Counted from the first letter of the stretch, positions 1-7,990 are shown. The stretch is 24,958 bases of DNA from Chloracidobacterium sp. UBA3360 (GCA_002360555.1 DEQS01000097.1:1-24958); one strand, 5' to 3'. The notes: a model not told the origin generated them from the sequence alone. Numbers and translations: made by a program.

Positions 1-96
1 TTTTACGGCAACTGGGACAACCGCCCGCCCGGCGGCCTTTCCGGCAGTGATTTTGGTACGAGTACAGGGCTCGGCTGGACGTTTGGAAATAAGTGA
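1..96 (+). CDS. C-terminal end of a probable outer-membrane beta-barrel protein (partial)
   Basis: The window opens inside a forward reading frame of 31 codons ending in TGA at 94-96. The visible tail is rich in Gly, Ser, Thr and aromatic residues and ends STGLGWTFGNK. That alternating polar/aromatic pattern with a late Trp-Thr-Phe resembles the last strand of an outer-membrane barrel (OmpA/OmpW-like or other porin-like domain). The start and all other domains lie outside the window, so the family cannot be named. The next gene begins 88 bp later behind its own ribosome-binding site. The barrel assignment is inference from composition only. Confidence 0.4.
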   Translation, partial: FYGNWDNRPPGGLSGSDFGTSTGLGWTFGNK

Positions 97-118
97 ACAA
101 ACCTACGGTCGGTAGCAA

Positions 119-138
119 ACCTATAGGTTCTGCCAGTA
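119..138 (+). repeat. Dispersed motif copy A (CTATAGGTTCTGCCAG core)
   Basis: The sequence cctataggttctgccagtag matches the recurrent intergenic motif with consensus near cctgtaagttctgacagtt. It sits about 47 bp before the SYLF gene start, where an operator or promoter element would be expected. Divergent positions relative to the best copy (9756-9775) are the A for G in CTAT, the G for A in TAGG and the C for A in GCCAG. Confidence 0.4.
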
Positions 139-183
139 GACGCTAATCCCTATTCCATTAAGAATCTTCACAGGAGCTTAACT

Positions 184-789
184 ATGGAACTTGCCAAATA
201 TTTCATGATCATTATTCTAGCCTTCATCTTTTCTATATCGTCTGCTTCTGCTATCTATGCTCAAGCGAACCCGACGCCAACTCCCGACCAAAAGGTCGAA
301 AAGAAACAGAAAGAGATTCGAAAAATGGCTGGGGATACGCTAAAGCGGCTCTATAAGGCCCAGCCTCTGGCAAAAGCTGCGGTCGAGCAAGCTGCCGGTT
401 ACGCCGTTTTCAGCAATACCGGCGTAAAGATCTTGGTCAGCGGTTCCGGCAAAGGGCACGGTGTCGCCGTCAGTAACAAAAACAAGAAAGAGACATTTAT
501 GCAGATGTTCGAATTGCAGGCGGGTCTCGGGTTTGGTGTAAAGAAATTTAAGCTAGTCTTTATTTTTGATACAGAAGAGGCGTTAAACAGTTTTGTTGAT
601 TCGGGCTGGCAGTTTGGTGGCCAGTCTGACGCAGCCGCCAAAACCGGCGAAGATAAAGGAGCCTCTGCTGCCGGAGCGGTTACCGTCTCTAAAGGCGTCT
701 CATTATATCAACTGACAGATAAAGGGCTTGCAATCGAGATTACGGTAAAGGGCAGTAAATACTATAAATACGACGATCTAAATAAATAG
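184..789 (+). CDS. Secreted SYLF/YSC84-domain protein
   Basis: This 201-aa protein has a signal peptide of about 26 residues (hydrophobic stretch, then SAIYAQ-ANP), a short Pro/Thr-rich linker and a charged helix. The rest resembles a SYLF (YSC84/Ysc84p actin-binding) domain. The cues are AGYAVFSNTGVKILVSGSGKGHGV at roughly residues 71-95 (quoted in two parts: AGYAVFSNTG, then VKILVSGSGKGHGV), LQAGLGFGVKKFKLVFIF in the middle and FVDSGWQFGGQ further on. Known SYLF proteins bind lipids or phosphoinositides in eukaryotes. Bacterial secreted members have no established function and are presumed to bind lipid or envelope components. The start is supported by AGGAG at 172-176, 8 bp before ATG. A copy of the dispersed motif described in the findings lies about 47 bp upstream. 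No partner gene is evident. Confidence 0.85.
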   Translation: MELAKYFMIIILAFIFSISSASAIYAQANPTPTPDQKVEKKQKEIRKMAGDTLKRLYKAQPLAKAAVEQAAGYAVFSNTGVKILVSGSGKGHGVAVSNKNKKETFMQMFELQAGLGFGVKKFKLVFIFDTEEALNSFVDSGWQFGGQSDAAAKTGEDKGASAAGAVTVSKGVSLYQLTDKGLAIEITVKGSKYYKYDDLNK

Positions 790-991
790 ATATTGACGGC
801 TGCTTGAACTCGATGAGCGCCTCCGACTCGGCAGGCTGCACACACCTATATCAGATCAAATATAGATATCAATTCAACTATCTTATCGATATAAATTAGA
901 GACTATTTTCCCTTACGCTTAGATGGCCTCGACTCTCAGTGATGAATGAGACCGAGCCGGAACGCCAACTTCATCGACGTTTCTGAAAAGA

Positions 992-1029
992 GGCGGCGGT
1001 GCTGGGTGAGCACTGCTGCCGTATTTTTC
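992..1029 (+). terminator. Rho-independent terminator
   Basis: Arms GGCGGCGGTGCT (992-1003) and AGCACTGCTGCC (1009-1020) form a 12-bp stem with two G-U pairs around a 5-nt loop. GTATTTTTCT follows immediately, so the orientation is forward. It would end transcription from the SYLF gene or from an unannotated small RNA in the gap. Confidence 0.65.
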
Positions 1030-1036
1030 TCCAAAA

Positions 1037-1057
1037 ACTGGTAGAAATGACAGTTAC
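1037..1057 (+). repeat. Dispersed motif copy B
   Basis: The sequence ctggtagaaatgacagttac is a diverged copy of the recurring motif and keeps the TGACAGTTA half. A weaker partial copy (ttgttctgaaagt) sits at 1114-1126, just ahead of the DUF4239-like gene. Both follow the terminator at 992-1029, so they belong to the promoter region of the next operon. Confidence 0.35.
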
Positions 1058-1133
1058 ACAGGCTTAAATTTTAGCCCAAACTAGTAAGCCTAAAATTAGA
1101 ACCTTAGAACTTTTTGTTCTGAAAGTGATTTAT

Positions 1134-1913
1134 ATGTATGATTCCGTCCCCGCCCTACCCTTTGCAATTTGTATGTTAATCGGAATGGCTGTCTGTTTAG
1201 ACGTGGGCCGGCGTATTGGGATTAGATGGAGAGCCAAGTCAGACGGTGCTTCGCCGGCTTTCGGCGGCGTCGAAAGTGCGGTCTTTTCTCTTTTCGGTCT
1301 ATTGCTGGCGTTTACGTTCTCAGGTGCACCGGCACGATTGGATGCTCGCCGTCATCTGATCGCGGAAGAAACTAATGCGATAAGTACCGCCTATTTGCGG
1401 ATTGATCTCTTGAGTCCCGATTCTCAACCGGCGATGCGTCAGCGGTTTCGCGACTATTTGGATTCTCGGCTCGACGTTTACAGGGTCATGCCTGATATCG
1501 AAGCGGCCAAAGCAGGCCTCGTCAAAAGTGAGAAATTGCAGCAGGCGATATGGAAAGGTGCGATTGCCGGAGCAAGCTCTCCGGGTGCGCAGCCGGACGC
1601 AATGAAACTAAATGTTCCGGCGTTGAACGCGATGATCGATATCACAACAACGCGCACAGTAGCGGCGTCGATCCATCCGCCGATGGTCATATATGGGCTC
1701 TTATTTGCTCTTGCTCTCGTTACATCAATGATCGGTGGCTTTGGCATGGCCTATACTACGCAGCGAAGTTGGCTGCACATAGGGGCATTTGTACTGATGG
1801 CCGTACTTACTGTTTACACCGTGATCGAGATCGAATATCCGCGACTCGGACTGCTCCCTGCGGAATCCTCATACGACCAAGTACTCGTCGACCTGCGGCA
1901 CAATATGGACTAG
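1134..1913 (+). CDS. DUF4239-like (bestrophin-like domain) membrane protein
   Basis: This membrane protein of about 259 aa has two N-terminal hydrophobic segments. The second reads VFSLFGLLLAFTFSGA and is followed by the polar stretch ARRHLIAEETNAISTAYLR. A soluble helical middle of about 100 residues and two C-terminal membrane segments complete it. The FGLLLAFTFSGA plus EETNAISTAYLR pairing is the signature I associate with DUF4239 proteins, also labelled bestrophin-like; no function is established. Two starts are possible: GTG at 1125 or ATG at 1134. I prefer the ATG, though neither has a strong ribosome-binding site. It ends 15 bp before the next membrane protein gene, so the two are probably co-transcribed. 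Confidence 0.75.
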   Translation: MYDSVPALPFAICMLIGMAVCLDVGRRIGIRWRAKSDGASPAFGGVESAVFSLFGLLLAFTFSGAPARLDARRHLIAEETNAISTAYLRIDLLSPDSQPAMRQRFRDYLDSRLDVYRVMPDIEAAKAGLVKSEKLQQAIWKGAIAGASSPGAQPDAMKLNVPALNAMIDITTTRTVAASIHPPMVIYGLLFALALVTSMIGGFGMAYTTQRSWLHIGAFVLMAVLTVYTVIEIEYPRLGLLPAESSYDQVLVDLRHNMD

Positions 1914-1928
1914 GCCGGATAAATACCA

Positions 1929-3125
1929 ATGGCAGATATAACTTATTTGACAGACAGTGACACCGCGGACGAAGTGCCTGATTTTTCGCTCACACAGGGC
2001 GGCCTGACATACCGTTTCTTTTGTTGGACAGGCCTTTGCAATAATGAGCTTGGGCTTGTTCATAGACGCGTGTTAGTAATCGCAGCTGTCGCGTGGCTGC
2101 CATTGTTTCTGCTTTCGTTATTTGGCGGACACAGTCTTTTTACGCCGTTCCTTAATGATGTAACCGCCCACGGCCGATTTCTAATAGCCCTTCCTGCATT
2201 GCTAGCAGCTGAGGCTGCAGCTCATAAAATGATCGGGCCGAGGATCAAAAATTTCATTACTCGGAAAATTGTCGCGCCTGCGGATATTCCAAGGTTTAAG
2301 GCGGCCATCGACGCTGCACATATAATGCGCAATTCAACGATCTTGGAAGCCGGTTTGATGATACTTGTTTACACGCTGGGTCTCTGGGTTTGGCGAAGCG
2401 AGATCGCTGCCGGAACGCCGACGTGGTACGCATCCCCTGATGGCACAAATATGAATCTCAGCCTCACGGGGTATTGGCTCGTATTTGTCAGTGTCCCGAT
2501 ATTTCAATTCTTTTTGGTACGCTGGTACGCTCGTTTCGTTATTTGGTTCGTTTTTTTGTTACGTGTTTCGCGGCTGGATCTAAAGTTGATGCCAACGCAT
2601 TCTGACCGGTCAGCGGGGCTCGGTTTCCTTGGGCCTTGTTTGTACGGATTTGCTCTCGTCCTGTTTGCTCAGGGTACGCTTCTCTCCGTTTCGATCGCCA
2701 ATAGTGCCCTCCACGCGGGGAGAAACGTGATGGATTTCAAACTCTCCGCCGTCGCATTCATTCTATTTTTCGTTTTCGCGGCACTTGGCCCATTGCTCGT
2801 CTTTCTTCCTGGTTTGGTAAAAGCAAAATGGGAAGCACTGGAAGTTTATGGATCGCTTGCAAGCCATTACGTGGCAGGTTTTGACAATAAGTGGATAGAA
2901 GGCGTAAATCCCAACGACGAGCCCTTACTCGGCACCGGCGATATTCAGTCGCTCGCCGATCTTAGCAACAGTTACGCCGTACTCCAGAGTATGCACCCCG
3001 TTCCATTCGACTTGAGGGATCTACTCTGGCTATTTGGAATGTCGGCCGTTCCGCTTTTGCCGCTAGCATTCTTTGTCTTTTCGTTCGAAGAATTGGTAGA
3101 TAAGTTGATACAAATCTTATTATAA
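1929..3125 (+). CDS. Polytopic membrane protein of unknown function
   Basis: This 398-aa protein has about six to seven hydrophobic segments: near residues 47-65, 82-98, 141-156, 182-215, 232-258, 273-296 and 372-390. Conserved-looking soluble motifs include THSDRSAGLGFLGP after the fourth segment and EPLLGTGDIQSLADLSNSY in the C-terminal loop, followed by a MHPVPFD motif. I do not recognise a named family; similar proteins are usually left as hypothetical membrane proteins. It starts 15 bp after the DUF4239-like gene, implying joint expression and perhaps a shared membrane complex. A transporter, channel or sensor role cannot be chosen from sequence. It converges with the response-regulator gene, leaving only 43 bp between stop codons. 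Confidence 0.75.
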   Translation: MADITYLTDSDTADEVPDFSLTQGGLTYRFFCWTGLCNNELGLVHRRVLVIAAVAWLPLFLLSLFGGHSLFTPFLNDVTAHGRFLIALPALLAAEAAAHKMIGPRIKNFITRKIVAPADIPRFKAAIDAAHIMRNSTILEAGLMILVYTLGLWVWRSEIAAGTPTWYASPDGTNMNLSLTGYWLVFVSVPIFQFFLVRWYARFVIWFVFLLRVSRLDLKLMPTHSDRSAGLGFLGPCLYGFALVLFAQGTLLSVSIANSALHAGRNVMDFKLSAVAFILFFVFAALGPLLVFLPGLVKAKWEALEVYGSLASHYVAGFDNKWIEGVNPNDEPLLGTGDIQSLADLSNSYAVLQSMHPVPFDLRDLLWLFGMSAVPLLPLAFFVFSFEELVDKLIQILL

Positions 3126-3168
3126 AGGTTAGGTTACTCGGGGTACACAACAGAAGACGATAGATCAC

Positions 3169-3807
3169 CTATCTAGTCGGCGGCAATGCGGATCTTGCAA
3201 ACCCCAGCAGTTCAGCGTTTGATTTGATGTTAAGGAGTTTCATCATTGAATATTTATGATAAGCAACGGTAGGTTCGGCTATGTTTAATATGGTTGCAAT
3301 TTGCTTCATCGAACTCCCCTCGGCCAATAACTGCAAGACCTCTTTCTGACGAGCGCTTAATTGATGCGGGCTCTTTGCTTTTTTATGTTCCTCCCCAAAT
3401 TCACCGGCCATGGTTTTGGTGAATTCTGGGGATGCATAATACCCACCGGAAATGACTGTGCGAATAGCTTGAATTAGCTCACGACCAGTAGCGCTCTTTA
3501 AAATATAGCCTGACGCCCCGAGCCGGAAAGCCTCGGCAACAAACTCAGGGTCGCGATTCATTGTCAGAAAGATCAGTTTGGTGTGTGGAAGCAGTTTTTT
3601 AATCCGTTCCGCGACAAGAAGCCCATTCATTGCCGGCATCGCCATGTCTAGGACGATAACATCGGGCCGCAGTTTGGGAGCATTGTCTAGAAGCTCTCGT
3701 CCATTTTCAAATGTCCCAATAACCTCAAATTCCTGTTCGACCAGTTTCTTGACCGCGTCAACCAATATCTTGTGGTCATCGACGAGTAATATACGAATCT
3801 GAGACAT
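3169..3807 (-). CDS. NarL/FixJ-type response regulator
   Basis: This 212-aa protein has a receiver domain (about residues 1-120) and a LuxR-type helix-turn-helix (about 148-205). In the receiver, D10 and D11 form the acidic pocket, D54 in VIVLDMAMP is the phosphoacceptor, and K104 in YILKSA is the conserved lysine. The output domain reads LSARQKEVLQLLAEG then EPTVAYHKYSMMKLL. The frame is open to an upstream methionine, but I chose the start at MSQIRILLVDD because it fits the receiver fold and follows an AGGAA-like site. It is transcribed divergently from the histidine kinase at 3995, its likely partner, from a shared intergenic region. Targets are unknown. Confidence 0.92.
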   Translation of the reverse strand: MSQIRILLVDDHKILVDAVKKLVEQEFEVIGTFENGRELLDNAPKLRPDVIVLDMAMPAMNGLLVAERIKKLLPHTKLIFLTMNRDPEFVAEAFRLGASGYILKSATGRELIQAIRTVISGGYYASPEFTKTMAGEFGEEHKKAKSPHQLSARQKEVLQLLAEGSSMKQIATILNIAEPTVAYHKYSMMKLLNIKSNAELLGFARSALPPTR

Positions 3808-3994
3808 AATTCCAAGTTCCTGAACCCCTGAACGATTAAGAACCAAAAGACGAACAATATTATCATTATAATATTTGTTGATAATATTGAAAATTCAAAT
3901 ACTGACTTACTAGTCGGCTGGATCTGTTTACTATCAAGTTGAAGTGTTAGCATTTCATTCATATTATTGTTGTGATATCAGGAATTAAATAAAT
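3808..3994. promoter_or_regulatory. Divergent promoter region of the two-component pair
   Basis: These 187 bp separate the reverse response-regulator start from the forward kinase start. The stretch is strongly AT-rich, notably 3855-3905, as expected for back-to-back promoters, but I cannot assign confident -35/-10 boxes. An AGGA at 3980-3983 lies 11 bp before the kinase ATG and is a plausible ribosome-binding site. Confidence 0.45.
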
Positions 3995-5758
3995 ATGATT
4001 ACGACAGTCATATGGCTCGCCGCAACGGCTTGTGCGACCTTCGGGGTTATTTATCTTGGGATTTGGAGCAAACAACGCTACCGACTTGAATATTTATTAT
4101 TTGCGATCGGAGCCCTTTCGGTTGCAACTATGGCCGTGTTCGAGTCGCTCGGGATGCACGCGACGACACCTGCCGAGTACGGAACGATACTTAGGTGGGG
4201 ACATGTCGCCGCTTGGGGAGCGATCGTCGTTGTCGCATGGTTTGTTCATCTATATTTGCACGCGGGCCGGCGATGGCTCCTGTGGACAATAACCGCACTG
4301 CGGACTTTGGTTGTAATCCTTAGTTTCGTATTTCCACCCAACATCAACTACCGCGAGATACTGTCGATCCGCCAAATTTCCGTTTTCGGGGAAACTTTAT
4401 CGGTCGTACAAGGGATTCCAAATCCCTGGATGCTGGTGGCACAGTTAAGTCTTGTACTTGCTCTCGTCTTTTGCGCGGATGTGATGGTCACCGTATGGCG
4501 CAGGGGCGACCGGCGTCGGGCAGTAACGGTAGCAGGCACGACGACTTTTTATTTCATAGCGAATATTGCAATGGCCATCCTAATATTTTGGGGGTTTATC
4601 TCTTGGCCATTTACGTTAAGCATATTCTTCACGGTTGTAATAGTCGCGATGGGTTTCGAGCTGAGCTCGGACCTTCGCCGAACGGTTGATCTTGCGAGAG
4701 CTCTAGATGATAGTGTGATCACACTTCATGAGCGTGAAGAGCAATTGGCCTTGTCCGCCACTGTAGCGGAAATCGGCATATGGATGACGAGCTTAGACGG
4801 AACAACCATAAGTGCAGACGACAAATGGTGCGAACTTTTTGAATTTGAGCCAACACAGTCAATAACATTTGAAAAATTTTTGCAAAAGATCCATCCCGAC
4901 GATCGAAAAGACGTTGAAACGGCTGTTACGACAATGCTGAATGATGGGGAAGAATATGGTGAAGAGTATGGGGAAGAGTATCGTGTTTTGACAGGGAACG
5001 GCGATATTCGTTGGATAAGCTCACGCGGCAAAGTTGGATATGTCGACGGCAAACCCGGGTTCGTTAGACGGGTATCAATTGATATCACAAAACGCAAATC
5101 AGCGGAACTTGCAGTCCATGAATTGAGTTCCAGACTTATCGACGCCCAGGAAACAGAGCGCATACGTTTAGCACGCGAGTTGCACGACGATCTCAGTCAG
5201 AGCTTGGCGATCTTATCCATCAACCTCGACGTTTTGGCAAAGGAAACAATAGGTAATCAAGTAGTGAAAGGTCAGATCGATCACCTGTCATCGGACCTTG
5301 AACGATTGTCATCCGACGTGCATAGAATGGCACACGAGCTGCACCCTGCAAAACTTCAGCTTGGACTGGAATCCGCTTTGCGGGGCTTTTGCCGTGAGAT
5401 CGCGGCGGCCCGCAAGTTCAAGGTGGATTTCGAAGCGAAAGACATACCGCGTTCACTGCCAAACGATATTGCTTTATGCCTATATCGTGTCGCGCAGGAA
5501 TCTCTGCAAAATGTCGGAAAACATAGCGGAGCGAGCCTCGCCACGGTACTGGTAAGCGCGGATGAAACCGGTATCAACCTCTCGATCTGTGATAATGGTA
5601 ACGGATTTGACCCTGAAGGTGCCGAAGCCAAAGGTTCCTTGGGAATGATAAGTATGAGCGAACGGATCCGCTCGGTAAAAGGTACGCTAGCGATTGCATC
5701 GACCATTGGATTAGGAACCAAAATTGAGGCTCACATTCCTTTTACATCAAAGACTTAG
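3995..5758 (+). CDS. Membrane PAS-domain sensor histidine kinase (HisKA_3 type)
   Basis: This 587-aa sensor kinase begins with about seven hydrophobic segments in residues 1-225, a membrane sensor module. A short coiled helix leads into a PAS domain of the PAS_3 type (about 245-375), which ends in RRVSIDITKRKSAE. The dimerisation/phosphoacceptor helix contains ERIRLARELHDDLSQSL with His397. The ATPase domain shows the N-box AQESLQNVGKHS, the G1 box DNGNGFD and the G2 region GSLGMISMSERI. This is the NarX/DesK class that phosphorylates NarL/FixJ regulators, matching the divergent gene next door. Oddly, residues 319-329 are a near-perfect tandem EEYGEEYGEEY where PAS_3 domains usually have a single EEY or xxEYR strand; see findings. 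The ligand sensed is unknown. Confidence 0.92.
   Translation: MITTVIWLAATACATFGVIYLGIWSKQRYRLEYLLFAIGALSVATMAVFESLGMHATTPAEYGTILRWGHVAAWGAIVVVAWFVHLYLHAGRRWLLWTITALRTLVVILSFVFPPNINYREILSIRQISVFGETLSVVQGIPNPWMLVAQLSLVLALVFCADVMVTVWRRGDRRRAVTVAGTTTFYFIANIAMAILIFWGFISWPFTLSIFFTVVIVAMGFELSSDLRRTVDLARALDDSVITLHEREEQLALSATVAEIGIWMTSLDGTTISADDKWCELFEFEPTQSITFEKFLQKIHPDDRKDVETAVTTMLNDGEEYGEEYGEEYRVLTGNGDIRWISSRGKVGYVDGKPGFVRRVSIDITKRKSAELAVHELSSRLIDAQETERIRLARELHDDLSQSLAILSINLDVLAKETIGNQVVKGQIDHLSSDLERLSSDVHRMAHELHPAKLQLGLESALRGFCREIAAARKFKVDFEAKDIPRSLPNDIALCLYRVAQESLQNVGKHSGASLATVLVSADETGINLSICDNGNGFDPEGAEAKGSLGMISMSERIRSVKGTLAIASTIGLGTKIEAHIPFTSKT
4949..4981 (+). repeat. 12-bp tandem repeat inside the kinase PAS domain
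   Basis: Three nearly identical 12-bp units (gaagaatatggt, gaagagtatggg, then gaagagtat) encode EEYG-EEYG-EEY. The array keeps frame and adds about eight residues before the conserved YRVLTGNGDIRW strand. It looks like a recent slippage expansion. Confidence 0.75.
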
Positions 5759-6066
5759 TAGATCAAAATGACCTTTCCGGCATCGGCCCCGTAAGTGAGT
5801 CGGGCATCACTCGACCTCCCTGTCCAAAAATACTGCTTTTTCCGCATCCTCCGTTCTAAAACGTTCGGGCTTTTTTTTCTCGTCGAAACCGTGCCTTTGT
5901 GTGCGGAAATTTGTCTCTTACCTATAAGAATTGACAGTTGGCGTGATCATAAAGCTTCGATAGCATCTGTAAACATTAGAACCCTTGGAATTTGACGAAG
6001 ATCAAGCTTTGGAAATAAACCACACGATCGTTTAGCAGTTCAACTAAATAAGGACGGAAATGAGAT
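5759..6066. other. Gene-free gap upstream of the sulfatase with one motif copy
   Basis: About 300 bp without a convincing gene. A forward 66-codon frame at 5795-5995 has no ribosome-binding site, no recognisable domain and an odd composition, so I leave it out. The main signal is copy D of the dispersed motif (cctataagaattgacagttg, 5921-5940), about 127 bp ahead of the sulfatase start. A run of eight T at 5871-5878 follows no clear stem. Confidence 0.5.
5921..5940 (+). repeat. Dispersed motif copy D
   Basis: The sequence cctataagaattgacagttg is one of the best-conserved copies and shares taagaattgacagtt exactly with copy E at 9576-9590. Within it, TTGACA looks like a -35 hexamer, but no good -10 box sits 16-18 bp downstream. 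I therefore treat it as a repeat or operator rather than a promoter. Confidence 0.5.
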
Positions 6067-7893
6067 ATGAAAGACAATAAATTACTTAAGAACACCTCCG
6101 GCGGAGGTTTATCACGACGCCAATTCCTAGAGCGAACCACTCTGACAGCGGCGGGTCTAGGAGCCGCCTCACTTTTCGGAGCGTCGCCCGCTGTGGCTGC
6201 GATGGCCGATCGAGCCGAAGGTCGAGAGCGACTCTCCGCTCCCCGTGACAAAAAGCTTAATATTCTGTTCATTTTTACTGATCAGGAGCGTTATTTTCGC
6301 AACTGGCCCGTCGGATTTTCGCTGCCCGGACGCGAACGTATTCAGAAAACCGGCACTACTTTTCATAATCACTACTGTCCCGCCACAATGTGCACGTCGT
6401 CCCGATCGGTACTCATGACTGGTTTGACGACACCAAATAACAAGATGTTCGAGAATCTTGACCTACCGTGGATCAAGAGCCTTTCGACTGACATCCCGAC
6501 TATCGGCCATATGTTACGTAAGGCTGGTTATTACACCGCGTACAAGGGCAAATGGCATCTGGCGGGCGGAGACTTCGATGTGGCAGAACCCGAAAAACTG
6601 ATCAACAAAGAGATGGAGGCATATGGGTTTTCAGATTTCAACGGAATTGGTGATCTCGTCGGCCATCAGCTCGGGGGGTACAAATTTGATCACCTGATCG
6701 CCGGCAGCGCCATCACATGGCTGCGAAACCATGGCCAGGTCCTGAGCCAGGATGGTAAGCCGTGGAGCCTGACCGTCAGTCTTGTCAACCCGCACGACGT
6801 GATGTATTTCGACACCGACGCACCTGGACAGAGCGTGCAGAATACCGGGCGTCAGATGAAAAATTCCGTGCGTGCCCCGAACAATGCGTTTTACAAAAAG
6901 GAGTGGGACATTACTGCTCCGAAGAGTCTAAATCAGTCGTTTTCCGAAGCTGGACGACCGGGAGCTCACGGTGAATTTTCGAGAGTATGGGATTTCGTTT
7001 TGGGCAACGTCCCGTCCGAAGCCGAGCGCTGGCACCGTCTCAACAACTTTTACCTTAACAGCATCCGTGCCGTCGACCTTCAAGTACTGTCTATCCTCAA
7101 GGAACTCGACGCTCTTGGCCTAAGTGATAATACGGCGATCGTCTTTACGTCCGATCATGGTGAAATGGGCGGAGCTCACGGCGGACTCCGTGGTAAGGGG
7201 CCAACCCCTTATGAAGAGTGCACCCATTTGCCGTTCTATATTGTGCATCCTGATATAAGAGGCGGACAGGAGACAAGAGCCGTCAGCGGCCACATTGACG
7301 TAGCTCCGACACTGTTATCGATGGCCGGCGTAAAGCCCGGGCAGGTTGCCGAACTCGCCGGACGAGAACTCCCCGGAAAGGATCTGACTGCAGTGCTTCA
7401 AAGAGCGGGCTCCGCTCCGACCAACGCTGTCCGCGAAGCCGCACTATTCACTTACAGCGGCCTGTTCGCTAATGACGGCGACTTTTTTGCCCAGGTTGTA
7501 AAGAATGTGGCCGGTGGAAAAGACCTTACAACCGCATTCAAGACATCCGGACAGCCGGATCTTAAGAAGCGCGGGACCGTGCGGACGGCGGCGGACGGAC
7601 GGTACAAGTTCACCCGCTATTTTGGCCCGACTCAGCACAATACTCCGAAAACGATCGACGATCTTTATCTGAATAATGACGTTGAGCTTTACGACCTGCA
7701 AAAGGACCCGTCTGAGATGACCAATCTTGCCGCCGTTAAAGGCCAGAATAAAGAGCTTGTCATGACGATGAATACCAAGCTCAATAACGTCATCAAGGCC
7801 GAGATCGGTGCGGATGATGGTAGAGAAATGCCCGAAGTAAAAGGCATCTCCTGGGTGCTAAAGGTCAAGGACAACCAGGCGATTTTGGACTAG
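6067..7893 (+). CDS. Tat-exported type I sulfatase
   Basis: This 608-aa sulfatase opens with a twin-arginine signal: SRRQFLERTTLTAAG at about residues 16-30, with a likely cut after PAVAA. The core starts at LNILFIFTDQER, carrying the metal-binding Asp. Cys109 in MCTSSRS fits the C-x-(P/S)-x-R site that a formylglycine-generating enzyme converts to formylglycine. KGKWHLAGG and FTSDHGEMGGAHGG supply further active-site residues. It should hydrolyse sulfate esters in the periplasm; the substrate (aryl, choline or polysaccharide sulfate) cannot be told. The start has AGGACGG 9 bp upstream. Because Tat exports folded protein, Cys109 would have to be oxidised in the cytoplasm first. No sulfatase-activating enzyme is encoded in this window. 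A perfect hairpin follows 11 bp after the stop. Confidence 0.9.
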   Translation: MKDNKLLKNTSGGGLSRRQFLERTTLTAAGLGAASLFGASPAVAAMADRAEGRERLSAPRDKKLNILFIFTDQERYFRNWPVGFSLPGRERIQKTGTTFHNHYCPATMCTSSRSVLMTGLTTPNNKMFENLDLPWIKSLSTDIPTIGHMLRKAGYYTAYKGKWHLAGGDFDVAEPEKLINKEMEAYGFSDFNGIGDLVGHQLGGYKFDHLIAGSAITWLRNHGQVLSQDGKPWSLTVSLVNPHDVMYFDTDAPGQSVQNTGRQMKNSVRAPNNAFYKKEWDITAPKSLNQSFSEAGRPGAHGEFSRVWDFVLGNVPSEAERWHRLNNFYLNSIRAVDLQVLSILKELDALGLSDNTAIVFTSDHGEMGGAHGGLRGKGPTPYEECTHLPFYIVHPDIRGGQETRAVSGHIDVAPTLLSMAGVKPGQVAELAGRELPGKDLTAVLQRAGSAPTNAVREAALFTYSGLFANDGDFFAQVVKNVAGGKDLTTAFKTSGQPDLKKRGTVRTAADGRYKFTRYFGPTQHNTPKTIDDLYLNNDVELYDLQKDPSEMTNLAAVKGQNKELVMTMNTKLNNVIKAEIGADDGREMPEVKGISWVLKVKDNQAILD

Positions 7894-7904
7894 ATGGGCC
7901 GGCC

Positions 7905-7938
7905 GGCTGTTTTGTGACCCATTTGTCACAAAACAGCC
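7905..7938 (+). terminator. Perfect 14-bp hairpin after the sulfatase gene
   Basis: GGCTGTTTTGTGAC (7905-7918) and GTCACAAAACAGCC (7925-7938) are exact reverse complements around a 6-nt loop, starting 11 bp after the sulfatase stop. There is no T-run afterwards, so it is not a textbook intrinsic terminator. It may be an RNA-stability or processing hairpin, or an atypical terminator. Confidence 0.6.
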
Positions 7939-7990
7939 CGCTTACCTGACAAATATTAAGTAACTAAAAACGAAGATCTAAGGAATTTTT

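Larger units (their letters stand above)
790..1133. other. Gene-free gap with AT-rich stretch, distal terminator and two motif copies
   Basis: No credible protein is encoded here. Roughly 850-905 is AT-rich with short inverted repeats around GATATC and CGATAT. A terminator-like hairpin lies at 992-1029, over 200 bp beyond the upstream stop codon. Two copies of the dispersed motif follow at about 1038-1057 and 1112-1127, the second abutting the next gene. The distance from the SYLF stop to the hairpin leaves room for a long 3' UTR or a small RNA, but neither can be shown from sequence alone. Confidence 0.5.

Noticed and set aside
5932..5937. TTGACA in the dispersed motif as a plain -35 promoter box
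   Set aside because: Only some copies keep TTGACA (others read CTGACA or CTGCCA), and no TATAAT-like box lies 16-18 bp downstream.
5795..5995. Forward 66-codon frame before the sulfatase
   Set aside because: No ribosome-binding site, no family resemblance, and the dispersed motif lies within it.
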